A program made the position numbers and the translations under genes. The notes under the pieces are model-generated. The model ran no database searches. It saw nothing but the letters and a program-made list of their open reading frames with translations, and was not told the DNA's origin. A DNA stretch of 64,000 nt from Polycladidibacter hongkongensis (GTDB lineage: Bacteria; Pseudomonadota; Alphaproteobacteria; Rhizobiales; Stappiaceae), in contig NZ_LLWC01000017.1 in assembly GCF_001561995.1 (NCBI RefSeq), positions 62,001 to 126,000 of the forward strand, read 5' to 3'. This document shows, piece by piece, positions 25,779-34,965 of the stretch. How positions within the stretch are numbered: position 1 is the stretch's first letter; each line of letters opens with the position of its first letter.

Positions 25779-26899
25779 TGTGCAGCCTCCAAATCGGCGG
25801 TTTCGCCGGTGGTTTTCTGGTTCTTTTCAAACCATTCCGCCCGCAAGCGGCGAATAAGATCGAGCTCCGCCTGAAAATCGACATAGTGCGGTAGCTTCAG
25901 GTGCTCAACGAAGCCGGTGCCTTGGACATTGTCTGAGTGGGACATGACGAACTCTTCGTCCTGTGCCGGGGATGTGGCTTCTTCTCCCAATTCTTGCCAG
26001 CGCAAGGAGCGATCTACCAGCGACATGGCCATGACCTTGCGTTCGCCTTGGCCGGGTACGAGCCCGTAGCCGCGGGTGAATTGCGGCGGGGCTTTGGCGC
26101 TGCCTGCGAACTGGTTGATCATCTGACACTCGGTTACAGTCATTTCACCAAGCGGCACATCAAAGCCAAGCTCTTCGACAAACAGGCTGACTTCAACTTC
26201 GCCCAAGCGGATTTCTCCGGCAAAGGGGTGGGTGCGGCCATAGCCGCGCTGGGTTGAATAGCCAAGTGCAAGCAGGAATCCTTCATCACCGCGCGCCAGA
26301 TTTTGCAAGCGCAGGTCACGTCCTGCTGGAAACTCCAGCGGCTCGCGGGTGAGATCGCCTACCTCGTGATCTTCGGGGAGTTCCGCATCCGGTTCCATCA
26401 GGCCTTCATCATCCAGCAGCTCGGTTACACGCGGGACACGCTCTTGTGCTTCAAATGCTTGTGTTTGCGGCGTGGCCGGAGCTTCTTCGCCATTGGCTGC
26501 AAGGGTGAAATCCAAGAGGCGCTGGGTGTAGTCAAAAGTTGGGCCAAGCAACTGGCCGCCTGGTAAATCCTTATAGGTTGCGGAGATGCGGCGACGAATG
26601 AGCATTGTTGCCGTGTCGATGGGCTGCGAGTAGCCAAAGCGAGGCAGCGTGGTGCGGTAGGCCCGCAGCAGGAAGATGGCTTCGATCAAATCCCCGCGGG
26701 CTTGCTTTATTGCCAAAGCGGCGAGATCAGCATCATAGAGCGAACCTTCTGCCATAACGCGGGAAATGGACAGGTAGAGCTGCTGGGTCATTTGTGCCAG
26801 TGTTAGGGCTGGCAGGCTGGTATCGCCGCGGCGATCCCGGGCGAGGAGTGTGTGGGCGTTGCGGATCGCTTTTTCCCCGCCCTTTACTGCGACGTACAT
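25775..26899 (-). CDS. phnI: C-P lyase core subunit PhnI
   Basis: A 374-residue nucleosidase-like subunit of the PhnGHIJ core that, with G, H and L, attaches the phosphonate to ribose from a nucleoside triphosphate. It begins MYVAVKGGEKAIRNAH, the strongly conserved PhnI start, and contains GYSTQRGYGRTHPFAGEIRLG near 220-240. Length agrees with the family. The ATG has a GGAGAG site and lies 3 bases after the phnH stop. Confidence 0.96.
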   Translation of the reverse strand: MYVAVKGGEKAIRNAHTLLARDRRGDTSLPALTLAQMTQQLYLSISRVMAEGSLYDADLAALAIKQARGDLIEAIFLLRAYRTTLPRFGYSQPIDTATMLIRRRISATYKDLPGGQLLGPTFDYTQRLLDFTLAANGEEAPATPQTQAFEAQERVPRVTELLDDEGLMEPDAELPEDHEVGDLTREPLEFPAGRDLRLQNLARGDEGFLLALGYSTQRGYGRTHPFAGEIRLGEVEVSLFVEELGFDVPLGEMTVTECQMINQFAGSAKAPPQFTRGYGLVPGQGERKVMAMSLVDRSLRWQELGEEATSPAQDEEFVMSHSDNVQGTGFVEHLKLPHYVDFQAELDLIRRLRAEWFEKNQKTTGETADLEAAQ

Positions 26900-26902
26900 G
26901 TG

Positions 26903-27535
26903 TTAGCTCTCCTGAAAGGTAATTTTGGTGGAGCGGGGCAGGCCGGCAACGGTGCCTTCGGCTGCCAGCAACACGTCAACTCCGAGTGGGTACAGCTCGT
27001 TATTGGTTTGCATTTCCCGCCAGAACTGCGGGGGGAGCGGCGTGGCTGCGAAGCCTTGCTCTTTCTTGATGCCCGGACCGGACAGCTTGACTGTTTGGCC
27101 ATGGCTGAGGCTGCTCACACTAAGCACGATGGTTGTTGAGCGGTCGGGGTATTCGCTGGTGCCCTTTGCAAATGCTGAAAGGGGGGGCATGTTTTCCGGT
27201 TTGGAAACAAACGCGAAGGCGGCGTCCATCGGGTTGTTTGTGAATGAAGCGCCCGTATGGAAGCGCAAGTAGGTGGTGACGTCTTTGGCAGCAGCCAATT
27301 CCTTATCCAGCCAAATGGGGGTGTCATAGTCGCAAAGACACAAGGCAATGGCGGCGGTGGATTTGCCAAGAGGGGCAGGCGGGTTCAGATCAAGCTCTGG
27401 CAGGTCTTGCAATTTACCGGGACGGGCGAGGGCGTTCATCAATGCCCGGAATATGCCTTGTGCCTCGTGCACGGGGTTTTGAAGCCCGGGGGCTGGAGCT
27501 TTTGCCAGCGAAAATTCAAGGTTTGCGCTTGCCAT
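26903..27535 (-). CDS. phnH: C-P lyase core subunit PhnH
   Basis: A 210-residue core subunit with a PLP-transferase-like fold but no cofactor. Conserved stretches are the PVHEAQGIFRALMNALARPG start (about 21-40) and LSGPGIK (about 150-156). The ATG shares one base with the phnG stop (TAATG), indicating coupled translation. Confidence 0.95.
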   Translation of the reverse strand: MASANLEFSLAKAPAPGLQNPVHEAQGIFRALMNALARPGKLQDLPELDLNPPAPLGKSTAAIALCLCDYDTPIWLDKELAAAKDVTTYLRFHTGASFTNNPMDAAFAFVSKPENMPPLSAFAKGTSEYPDRSTTIVLSVSSLSHGQTVKLSGPGIKKEQGFAATPLPPQFWREMQTNNELYPLGVDVLLAAEGTVAGLPRSTKITFQES

Positions 27536-28020
27536 TACTCACCTCGCACCATGGTAAAGAAATCAACCTTGGTCGCGGCGACTTCTGCTTTGGTTTGTTC
27601 TTTGCGTTTTGTTTCAATGTTGCGGAGTGGCGCGAGAATCTCGCTTTCTATTGCTTCTTGCAGCGGTTCCTGTTGCCAGTAGGCATCAAGCGCCGCGCAT
27701 AAAAGAGCCTTGTGTTTATCTCGGCCAAGGCATTGGCCAAAGCCGGTTGTACCATCTGGCAAGGCTACGACGCAGCGGGTGACGGTGGCTTCGCAAAGGT
27801 TGAAAGGGGCGCCAGTGCCGCCGGCGCGGCCGCGCACCATGACAAGGCCAATTTCGGGCTGGCGAATGATGGTGTGCTCTTGAGGGAGTGGGTGTGCCGC
27901 CAGCCTTGCCTCTAGATCCGCAATGGTGGCATTTGCGAGCGTTGCCATTGCGGTGCGGCGGGCAGAGGGTTCGCCGGTCGATGGGGCGCCACGTGGCGAA
28001 GTGCCTTGGCTTGATGTCAT
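27535..28020 (-). CDS. phnG: C-P lyase core subunit PhnG
   Basis: First gene of the operon. About 161 residues, with the conserved segments VRGRAGGTGAPFNLCEATVTRC and GQCLGRDKHKALLCAALDA in the second half. The first 25 residues are a Ser/Pro-rich extension beyond the usual PhnG core, which begins around TAMATLANA. The ATG at 28020 has TGAGG upstream; the longer frame from 28077 would cover the operator region and is rejected. Confidence 0.93.
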   Translation of the reverse strand: MTSSQGTSPRGAPSTGEPSARRTAMATLANATIADLEARLAAHPLPQEHTIIRQPEIGLVMVRGRAGGTGAPFNLCEATVTRCVVALPDGTTGFGQCLGRDKHKALLCAALDAYWQQEPLQEAIESEILAPLRNIETKRKEQTKAEVAATKVDFFTMVRGE

Positions 28021-28070
28021 CTGTGCCTCAATTTTCTGGTCGTCGTGCGACCTTCGTTTTTCGTAGACGC

Positions 28071-28108
28071 TAGACAATCGTTAGTTGGTTGTCTACTTAT
28101 CTATACAA
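28071..28108. promoter_or_regulatory. Candidate PhnF operator between phnG and phnF
   Basis: Three related half-sites occur: TAGACAA (28071-28077), its inverse TTGTCTA (28089-28095) and TATACAA (28102-28108). Another TAGAC lies at 28064. The core TTGT(C/A)TA resembles sites of the HutC/PhnF branch of GntR regulators. It lies in the divergent gap where PhnF would repress both directions. No clear PhoB box was seen. Confidence 0.5.
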
Positions 28109-28134
28109 ATTAATTGCTCGCAAATGGTCTAGTA

Positions 28135-28902
28135 ATGTTTCATGACAGGCAAATGACGAAGAACGCAGAACTTACATTTGATCGGTTGGAGCGCAGGACG
28201 GGTGTTGCCATGTGGCGCCAGATTGCCGAGGCGCTGCGTGTAACGCTTTGTGATGGCGGGTATGGTGAAGGCACCAAATTGCCAACTGAGTCTGTGTTAG
28301 CGGAGAGCTTTGGGGTAAACCGACATACCGTCCGCCGCGCAATTTCTTCACTTGTTGACGAGGGTTTTTTGCGGGCTGACCAAGGGCGTGGCACATTTTT
28401 GGCTCGCAAGCCGCTTGTTTATCCTATTGGCAGTCGCACACGTTTTACTGAAAACCTAAATGCACAGGATGTGGAGGCGACGGGAGACATTCTGGGCATA
28501 GAGGATGTGATAGCAGACAAGAACTTGGCGCAGATGTTCGATTGTCAGCGTGGGATGCCTTTGTTCAAGGTCGATACGCTGAGCTATGGGGATGGGGTGC
28601 CACTTATCTTCAGCTCGCTTTGGTTTTTACAAGAGGATGTGCCGCGGTTGCGGACATGCTTTCCCAAGCATGCCTCTGTAACTCGGCTGCTTGCAGAGCA
28701 TGGCATTGACGATTATCGGCGCAAAGACACAATTGTGCGTGCGGTAACTGCAACGCCGCTGCTGGCGGAGCGATTACAGATAGCCGAGGGCGCTGCTGTA
28801 TTGGTGATGGAGAGCATTAACGTTGATCTGAATGGCAAGCCGGTGCAGGCGGGACTCAGCTATGTGGCCGCTCAGCGAATGCATATTACGCTTTCCAGCT
28901 AA
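28135..28902 (+). CDS. phnF: GntR/HutC-family regulator PhnF
   Basis: About 255 residues. The N-terminal winged helix (about 20-85) includes LPTESVLAESFGVNRHTVRRAISSLVDEGFLRADQGRGTF-type features of the HutC group, and a UTRA ligand-binding domain (about 100-250) follows. Divergence from phnG identifies it as the phosphonate operon repressor. The start is uncertain: ATG codons at 28135 and 28153 are both possible, neither with a strong ribosome site, and a TTG at 28114 would run into the candidate operator. Confidence 0.92.
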   Translation: MFHDRQMTKNAELTFDRLERRTGVAMWRQIAEALRVTLCDGGYGEGTKLPTESVLAESFGVNRHTVRRAISSLVDEGFLRADQGRGTFLARKPLVYPIGSRTRFTENLNAQDVEATGDILGIEDVIADKNLAQMFDCQRGMPLFKVDTLSYGDGVPLIFSSLWFLQEDVPRLRTCFPKHASVTRLLAEHGIDDYRRKDTIVRAVTATPLLAERLQIAEGAAVLVMESINVDLNGKPVQAGLSYVAAQRMHITLSS

Positions 28903-28984
28903 TTACCACTTGATGTGAAGGGGCTGACATTTGTCTTTGCAGCCTTTAGTTGTGTTGGAGGCTGAACTCACCAGAGGCGAAGAG

Positions 28985-29620
28985 ATGGATAAGGCAGAGC
29001 TGATCAAGGTTACAGGTTCGTTTTTCGCAATCATGAATCCTTTTGTTAACTTACCGTTGTTCCTTTCGCTGACGAGCGGGTATTCGGTAAGTGAGCAACG
29101 GGTGCTCGCGGGAAAAGTTTTTGTTTATTCGGCGATTTCCATTGTAGTTGTGCTACTTGGCGGGTCGGCGATTATCAGCTTCCTAGGGATCACAATTGAT
29201 GATTTTCGTGTGGCTGGTGCGCTTGTGCTTGGGCACATTGCATGGTCAATGCTGAATGGGGAGAGCGTGGCCTCGCATCAAGGCAGCAAGCATGAACAGC
29301 AGAACCTTGAAGGATTGAAGCAGTTGGCCTTCTTTCCGTTGACCTTCCCGATCATTGTCGGCCCGGGTACATTGGCAACATTGATAATATATGGCGGCGG
29401 GGCGAACAGCTGGGTTGGCCAGCTAGAAGTTTTAGCCGTGATTGGGGCGATTTTGCTGCTGGTGTTTACTGTGTTTTTCTTTGCAGCTGATATTGGCAAG
29501 GTTCTTAGCAACAGTCTGCGAGCAATCATGACAAGGCTGATGGGGATGGCGCTGCTGGCCATTGCAGTGGATATGCTTGTCGCAGGGCTGCGGGCACTGC
29601 TGCCGGGGCTTGCTAGCTAA
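28985..29620 (+). CDS. MarC-family integral membrane protein
   Basis: A 211-residue protein with about six membrane segments. The opening MDKAELIKVTGSFFAIMNPFVNLPLFLSLT carries the family Asn-Pro signature, and the second conserved helix pair contains FPLTFPIIVGPGTLATLI. MarC proteins were once linked to multiple antibiotic resistance, but that was not upheld and the function is open. The ATG at 28985 has AGAGG upstream; an earlier in-frame start at 28931 adds a polar stretch without support. It ends 6 bases from the convergent CYTH-CHAD gene. Confidence 0.9.
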   Translation: MDKAELIKVTGSFFAIMNPFVNLPLFLSLTSGYSVSEQRVLAGKVFVYSAISIVVVLLGGSAIISFLGITIDDFRVAGALVLGHIAWSMLNGESVASHQGSKHEQQNLEGLKQLAFFPLTFPIIVGPGTLATLIIYGGGANSWVGQLEVLAVIGAILLLVFTVFFFAADIGKVLSNSLRAIMTRLMGMALLAIAVDMLVAGLRALLPGLAS

Positions 29621-29626
29621 AGGTTG

Positions 29627-31150
29627 CTACGCCTCCCAGAAGCGAGGAGTGTCACGCAACGCCTGCCATTGGTGTTTTGCCTGTTTCCACGCGGTTTCAC
29701 AGCGCGACTTGTGCCAGCCTGCCATAAAGCCGATGACAAGGGACACCTCGTTGGAGCGTTTGTTTTCCGGCAGTTTCATGGCTACAAGCTGCTCTGACAT
29801 GGCCACATCATTCAGGTAACCGAACACGTCCTGCAGCTTCTTCATTTGTGCAATGAAGCTAGCAGTGGTCTCTGGTGGATAAAGTGCGGCGAAGAACTCG
29901 CAGGCATAGCGCAGTTTTTTCAAGGCCTTGCGCAGGTCATGGCGTTGTTCAATTGTTAGTTCGCTGAGGTTTTCCGCCTGAAGTGTTACCCGGCGCCATT
30001 GTTTTGCAAGCGCCTTTGTAGCAATCGATTTGATCGTTTTTTTTGTTGGTGGACCGCTATCAAGCATGAAAGCGAGTTTTGATAGCTGGAGGATCAATCG
30101 GTTTATCTGCGGTGTTTGCAAAGATGCACGAACTTCGGTGCGGGTGAGTTCGCGTGCCCCGCTAATAGCAGCAGAAAGCGGTATTGCGCATAGTTCTGGC
30201 GGTAAAAAGCCTTTGGCTGGTTTGATTATGTCGGCGAGTAGAACATCCAGATCCCGCAACTCACCAGCGATGCTGGCAAACTCTCGTGCACTCGAATTGA
30301 GTTCCTCTTGCGTGCCAATTGTATTGCGGCAGAGGCCGAGCAGGCTACGTAAACGCCGCAGGCCGATGCGGAATTGGTGAGGACCTTTGGGTGTGTCAGC
30401 GTTCAATACCACGAGGCGGTTAATCGTGATTTGTTCCAGACAGTCTCGCAGCAACGCGGCGACCGCTTTGTTGGCGGGCGTGTCTGGCGAAAGATCGAGA
30501 CGCTGGGCCATTCGCGGTTTTGGGCCTTTTGGCATGCGCGCATTGTTGGCAAGAGCATATCCGATTGCGGCTTTGTTCTGCTGGGAAAAGGCAAAGGACT
30601 CGGAGCCGAGTAACCCCTCTGCAAGGCGAAACAGAGCGGCTGGTTCGCCATTAATTAACTCAAGCTCTAGCTCGATAATAGGGTGGTTCGTCTTGCCGCA
30701 ATGGGCTGCGCCATCATCAAACGCCGCCTCTATCTCGTTGCCCTGTTGATCACCGAAGAGTTTGGCCCTGCGGTTAATTCTGGTTTCAAACAGTTCGGAA
30801 ATAGGGGCGTTTTGTGCTGTTGCTTCGATAGCCTTGCGCAGCTTAGAATCGGCGATAAGGTCTAGCTGGGGCGTATGCGAGTTCACTTCGCATTCAACCT
30901 CAATAGTGCTGGAGATGCCAGCACTGACCCCGCCCCCTGCTTTTACAGTTTGGATGAACTGCGCTCCCTTTTTTCGGGTGCGAAGTGTCATGTGCTGGTG
31001 GCGCAAGTCTTGATTAGGCGTGTCAAAATAGATAGAGCGTAGTTGCTTTTCGTCTTCGCGCAAGATTGTAAAGCCAGAGGGAGCTGGCAAACGGGCAAGC
31101 GCAGAGAGTTGATCGTGAGTTAGGGCGAACTTGAGTTCCAGCTCTTGCAT
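29627..31150 (-). CDS. CYTH-CHAD domain protein (inorganic triphosphatase/polyphosphate-binding)
   Basis: A 507-residue two-domain protein. The CYTH domain (about 1-200) begins with the signature ELELKF (ExExK), which coordinates the triphosphate with metal, and continues with basic and acidic strands such as TLRTRKKG. The CHAD domain (about 215-500) is helical with conserved basic clusters (GPHQFRIGLRRLRSLLGL and LRKALKKLRYACEFF) known to bind polyphosphate. The likely role is triphosphate hydrolysis or polyphosphate-granule association. GGAGG lies just upstream of the ATG at 31150; the longer frame to 31213 is not supported. Confidence 0.92.
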   Translation of the reverse strand: MQELELKFALTHDQLSALARLPAPSGFTILREDEKQLRSIYFDTPNQDLRHQHMTLRTRKKGAQFIQTVKAGGGVSAGISSTIEVECEVNSHTPQLDLIADSKLRKAIEATAQNAPISELFETRINRRAKLFGDQQGNEIEAAFDDGAAHCGKTNHPIIELELELINGEPAALFRLAEGLLGSESFAFSQQNKAAIGYALANNARMPKGPKPRMAQRLDLSPDTPANKAVAALLRDCLEQITINRLVVLNADTPKGPHQFRIGLRRLRSLLGLCRNTIGTQEELNSSAREFASIAGELRDLDVLLADIIKPAKGFLPPELCAIPLSAAISGARELTRTEVRASLQTPQINRLILQLSKLAFMLDSGPPTKKTIKSIATKALAKQWRRVTLQAENLSELTIEQRHDLRKALKKLRYACEFFAALYPPETTASFIAQMKKLQDVFGYLNDVAMSEQLVAMKLPENKRSNEVSLVIGFMAGWHKSRCETAWKQAKHQWQALRDTPRFWEA

Positions 31151-31219
31151 CTTGCCTCCGCTACGCGTGTTCAAAGGCTGGTTTGCCTTAACCATCCAGC
31201 CGAATCGAAACAACTTTTA

Positions 31220-31972
31220 TTAAGCAAGCACAGTATCCTGATCAAACAAGTAGGCGTCAAAACGAGGATCTTGCGGATCTGATAATTCGAGCAGGGTGTT
31301 GCGCACATTTTCCAGATGTTGCCACATGGCAGCTTTGGCGGCAGCCGGGTCTCGGCGCTGCAAGGCATTTAGAATGTTTTCGTGATCTGTCAGCCAAGCA
31401 GAGCGGTAGTTGCTGCTGGATATGCGTTCGTGCAGCTTGAGCCACATTTGCGAAGAGTTCCGCCGTTGCCAAACATGCTCTACCGTTTCAGCCAGCACTG
31501 TGTTCTGAGTAGATTTGGCAATGAGTAAGTGGAAGGTTTCATCGCCGCTGTAGCTGTCATTGTGGGCTTCAAGGTTGCGGCGCTCTTCCGCGAGCGCTTC
31601 ACGCAGGCGTATGATATCAGCCTTAGTGATGGTGGTGGCTGCGAAGGCGGCGACGTTGCTTTCCAGAAGTTGTCTTGCCTGCAGTAACTCAAAGGGGCCG
31701 ATGTCTTCGTATTCGGGTTTTTCTATGGCGTTCTCACGTGGGCCGGGACGTGCTTTGACATAGCTGCCCGAGCCTTGGCGCACTTCGATTAACCCTTCGA
31801 TTTCCAGCATAATCATTGCTTCGCGCACCAATGAACGGCTGACTTCTAGCTCTTGTGCGATAACTCGCTCAGGTGCCATGCGTGCGCCAACATCATAAGT
31901 TCCCACGGTAATTTGCTGGCGTAAGATCACCGCAATGTCTTGATAACGGCGGCGCGGGGTTGTTGCGGGCAC
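31220..31972 (-). CDS. GntR-family regulator of the FadR/FCD subfamily
   Basis: A 250-residue regulator. The winged helix (about 8-72; MAPERVIAQELEVSRSLVREAMIMLEIEGLIEVRQGSGSYV) is joined to an all-helical FCD effector domain (about 90-230) with the metal-binding Asp/His pattern (DETFHLLIAKST, and His residues further on). FCD members usually sense hexuronates or small organic acids. No obvious metabolic operon is adjacent, so the target is unknown. It lies between the copper ATPase and the CYTH-CHAD gene on the same strand. Confidence 0.9.
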   Translation of the reverse strand: MPATTPRRRYQDIAVILRQQITVGTYDVGARMAPERVIAQELEVSRSLVREAMIMLEIEGLIEVRQGSGSYVKARPGPRENAIEKPEYEDIGPFELLQARQLLESNVAAFAATTITKADIIRLREALAEERRNLEAHNDSYSGDETFHLLIAKSTQNTVLAETVEHVWQRRNSSQMWLKLHERISSSNYRSAWLTDHENILNALQRRDPAAAKAAMWQHLENVRNTLLELSDPQDPRFDAYLFDQDTVLA

Positions 31973-32053
31973 CTGTTTCTCCTATGTTTTTGTCTTGCCA
32001 CGAAAGGATTGCTCGCTTGTAATGCAAGCTAGTATGGTGCCGCAACCGATTTA

Positions 32054-34507
32054 CTACTCTTTGTTGGTTACGCCGCTGCTGTCATGTTTTACGGTGGGTT
32101 GCCAGCGCCGAAGAAGGGCGGCATTGGAAACCACCGACACGGACGAAAGTGCCATGGCTGCTCCGGCAAATACGGGCGAGAGCAAGCCGGTTGCCGCTAG
32201 CGGGATGCCAATCACATTGTATATGAAAGCCCAAAAAAGGTTTTGGCGGATCTTGTGCAGTGTCGCTTTCGATATCTCCAACGCAGCAGGAACCATGAGC
32301 GGATCAGAACGCATCAAGGTGATGCCAGCTGTTTCCAGTGCGACATCGGTGCCAGAACCCATGGCAATGCCCAGATCAGCTTGGGCAAGGGCCGGGGCAT
32401 CGTTAATGCCATCGCCAACCATGGCCACTTTGGCGCCGCTTGCTTGCAAGTCGGCAACGCGAGTACTTTTCCCCTCTGGTTCGACGCGGGCGAAAATTTG
32501 AGAAATGCCTATAGCGCTGCCGATTTTTTGTGCTGCGAGCGGTGCATCACCTGTGAGCATAACAGGTGTGACGCCTGTAGAAGCTAGCCGGGAAACCGTT
32601 GCTGCGGCTGTTGGGCGCTGTTCATCTGCGAAGCCAAAAACGCCAACAGCGCGGCCATTAACGGCTACGGTGACGGCGGTTTGCCCCGCACTTTCATAGC
32701 TCTTGATAAGGCCTGCCGCCATCATACTCTCAACGCCGATTGCTTGCATAAGTGCATCGTTGCCAATAGCAATTTGCTTATCGCCAAGATCGGCAGTGAT
32801 GCCTTTGCCCGGGATTGCTTTGGTGAGCGGGAGGGAACCAAGTGCCAAGCCACGATCTTTAGCAGCATTGACGGTTGCATGGGCTAGAGGGTGCTCGCTG
32901 CCTTGCTGAATAGTGGCGGCTATGGTGAGCAGGCGGTCACTATCCTTGTCAAATGCTTGGATATTTACCAGTTGCGGGCGCCCAAACGTCAGAGTGCCTG
33001 TTTTGTCGAAGACAACGTGGTCGACCGCGTGCGCGCGCTCAAGTGCTTCAATATCACGAATGAGGATGCCGGCACGGGCGGCGGCCCCAGTGCCTGCAAC
33101 CAGTGCTGTTGGGGTTGCAAGTCCTAGCGCACAAGGGCAGGCGATGACCAAGATTGCAATGCCGGTTGAGATTGCGCTTTCCAAGTCGCCAACCAAGAAG
33201 TACCAGCAAGCGAAGGTGAGGGCGGCAAGCACAAGAATAACCGGTACGAAAATCGCGGCGACCTGATCTACAAGGCGTTGCACCGGCGCTTTGGAGACCT
33301 GTGCGTTTTCAACGAGGCGGATAATGCGTGCAAGGCGGGTTTCTTCGCCAAGGGCAGTCGCGGTGATGTAGAGGCTGGTTGATGTGTTCAGCGTGCCGCC
33401 GGAAACAGCATCACCCTGCTGCTTTAGCTGTGGCAGGCTTTCGCCTGTAAGCATGGATTCATCGACATCACCGGCGCCACGCGTAACCGTTCCATCTACC
33501 GGGATGCTTTCACCCGGTTTGACCATTACAACATCTCCAAGGCGCAGAGCGCTGATTTCGACCTCTTCCAGCTGTTCGCCATTAACTCGAGTGGCAGTGC
33601 GGGGACGCAAGGAGACGAGGGCGCGAATGGCAGCACTCGTGGAGCGTTTGGCACGAGCCTCCAGCATTTTACCCAGCAAGACCAGAGTGAGGATGACAGC
33701 GGAGGCTTCGAAATAGAGGTGGCCGCTGCTGTCTGGCACAAAAATGCGGTAGGTGCTGTAGCCAAACGCGGCTGATGTGCCAATGGCAACAAGCGTATCC
33801 ATATTGGCGCTTTTGTTGCGCAGGGCATTCCATGCGCCACGGTAGAAGCGGGCGCCAAGCAGAACTTGCACGGGGGCGGCCAAGGCGAACTGCCAGAGTG
33901 GAGGGATGGTAAGCTGTATGCTGGCTAGCATGGCGAGCATTGGGGCGACAAGCGGCAATGTGAGCAAGATCGCGATGGCAAGAAGGAGCTGCATACGGCG
34001 CAGCTCGCTTTGTTGGCGCGGCTCGTTGCTTTCGTCTTGCGCTTGTATGCCTTGGTCTTGGGTGGCGGTGAACCCGGCGTCACTTATCAGCTGGATGAGG
34101 CTGGCTGTGGCGGTTTGCGGGCTTGCTGTGATTAGAGCCTTTTCGAGCGCGAAGTTTACGGCGGCGCTGGAAACGTTTTCCTGTGCTTCAAGTGTTTTTT
34201 GCAAGCGGGCGGCGCAACCTGCGCAGGTCATGCCGGAGATGTTTAGTTGTATGACTTTCAGGTTTTGGCTGTCTTGCAGGGACGGCTCAAAACCAGCGCT
34301 TTCAATCAGCGCAGAGATAGCGGCTGGGGACGTGTTTTCCTTCACGTTAATATGTGCGGTTTCCAATGCGAAATTGACGGAAGCACTGGTGACTTGAGGT
34401 GCAGCGTTCAGGCTCTTTTCAAGTCGCGTTGCGCAACCTGCGCAGGTCATTCCATCAATCTTGAAGGTAAAGTGAACGGGGGATTTTGGCGTTTGGGGGG
34501 CGTTCAT
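32054..34507 (-). CDS. copA: Copper-translocating P1B-type ATPase
   Basis: An 817-residue inner-membrane pump exporting Cu(I). Two N-terminal heavy-metal domains each carry MTCAGCA (about 15-21 and 84-90). They are followed by eight predicted membrane helices, the ion-site motif [11 protein letters not shown], the phosphorylation site DKTGTLTFG and the hinge [17 protein letters not shown] in helix 6 marks the P1B-1 Cu(I) class. The ATG has GAGGA upstream. No CueR-like regulator or copper chaperone gene is adjacent, and the divergent ArsC/Spx-like gene is not known to be linked. Confidence 0.95.
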   Translation of the reverse strand: MNAPQTPKSPVHFTFKIDGMTCAGCATRLEKSLNAAPQVTSASVNFALETAHINVKENTSPAAISALIESAGFEPSLQDSQNLKVIQLNISGMTCAGCAARLQKTLEAQENVSSAAVNFALEKALITASPQTATASLIQLISDAGFTATQDQGIQAQDESNEPRQQSELRRMQLLLAIAILLTLPLVAPMLAMLASIQLTIPPLWQFALAAPVQVLLGARFYRGAWNALRNKSANMDTLVAIGTSAAFGYSTYRIFVPDSSGHLYFEASAVILTLVLLGKMLEARAKRSTSAAIRALVSLRPRTATRVNGEQLEEVEISALRLGDVVMVKPGESIPVDGTVTRGAGDVDESMLTGESLPQLKQQGDAVSGGTLNTSTSLYITATALGEETRLARIIRLVENAQVSKAPVQRLVDQVAAIFVPVILVLAALTFACWYFLVGDLESAISTGIAILVIACPCALGLATPTALVAGTGAAARAGILIRDIEALERAHAVDHVVFDKTGTLTFGRPQLVNIQAFDKDSDRLLTIAATIQQGSEHPLAHATVNAAKDRGLALGSLPLTKAIPGKGITADLGDKQIAIGNDALMQAIGVESMMAAGLIKSYESAGQTAVTVAVNGRAVGVFGFADEQRPTAAATVSRLASTGVTPVMLTGDAPLAAQKIGSAIGISQIFARVEPEGKSTRVADLQASGAKVAMVGDGINDAPALAQADLGIAMGSGTDVALETAGITLMRSDPLMVPAALEISKATLHKIRQNLFWAFIYNVIGIPLAATGLLSPVFAGAAMALSSVSVVSNAALLRRWQPTVKHDSSGVTNKE

Positions 34508-34612
34508 TTTTTCCTCGCATCTTGGAAAATCAGGTGAACTGGGGCAATGGTTGCTTAAAGCGAGTGTACGCGGTTGATTTGCGCGTACTCAGCTGTGGCA
34601 AGGGATAAAACT

Positions 34613-34954
34613 ATGATCACTCTTTACGGAATAAGCAATTGTGACAGCGTGCGCAAGGCGCGAAAGCTGCTGGACAGCTTGGATAAGGCCTACAGTTTCC
34701 ATGACTACAAGAAAGAAGGGGTGGATGCCGCAGTGCTGGATGCTGCAATTGCGCGGCTTGGATATGGGGCTTTGCTAAATAAACGGGGGACGACTTGGCG
34801 GCAGCTCTCATCCACCGATAAGGAAAGCGTTGTTGATGCCGCCTCGGCAAAAGCGTTGATGCTTGCGCATGCATCCTTGATTAAACGGCCCTTGGTTATC
34901 AGCGGTGAGAGCATGCATGTGGGGTTTGACGCAGCCAAGTTAGAAGATTTGTAA
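34613..34954 (+). CDS. ArsC/Spx-like protein (YffB type)
   Basis: A 113-residue thioredoxin-fold protein of the arsenate reductase-like family. It starts MITLYGISNCDSVRKARKLL with a single cysteine, Cys10, in place of CxxC, and contains NKRGTTWRQL and IKRPLVI, the pattern of YffB. Experimental arsenate reductase activity is not established for this branch. AAGGG lies upstream of the ATG at 34613. It converges with the creatininase gene, leaving an 11-base gap. Confidence 0.88.
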   Translation: MITLYGISNCDSVRKARKLLDSLDKAYSFHDYKKEGVDAAVLDAAIARLGYGALLNKRGTTWRQLSSTDKESVVDAASAKALMLAHASLIKRPLVISGESMHVGFDAAKLEDL

Positions 34955-34965
34955 AGCGCGGCGAA

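Noticed and set aside
32054-34612. Search for a CueR-type operator upstream of the copper ATPase
   Set aside because: No convincing ACCTTCC-type dyad found in 34508-34612.
34613-34954. ArsC-like gene as part of an arsenic-resistance operon
   Set aside because: No arsR or arsB neighbour, and the sequence fits the YffB branch rather than true arsenate reductase.
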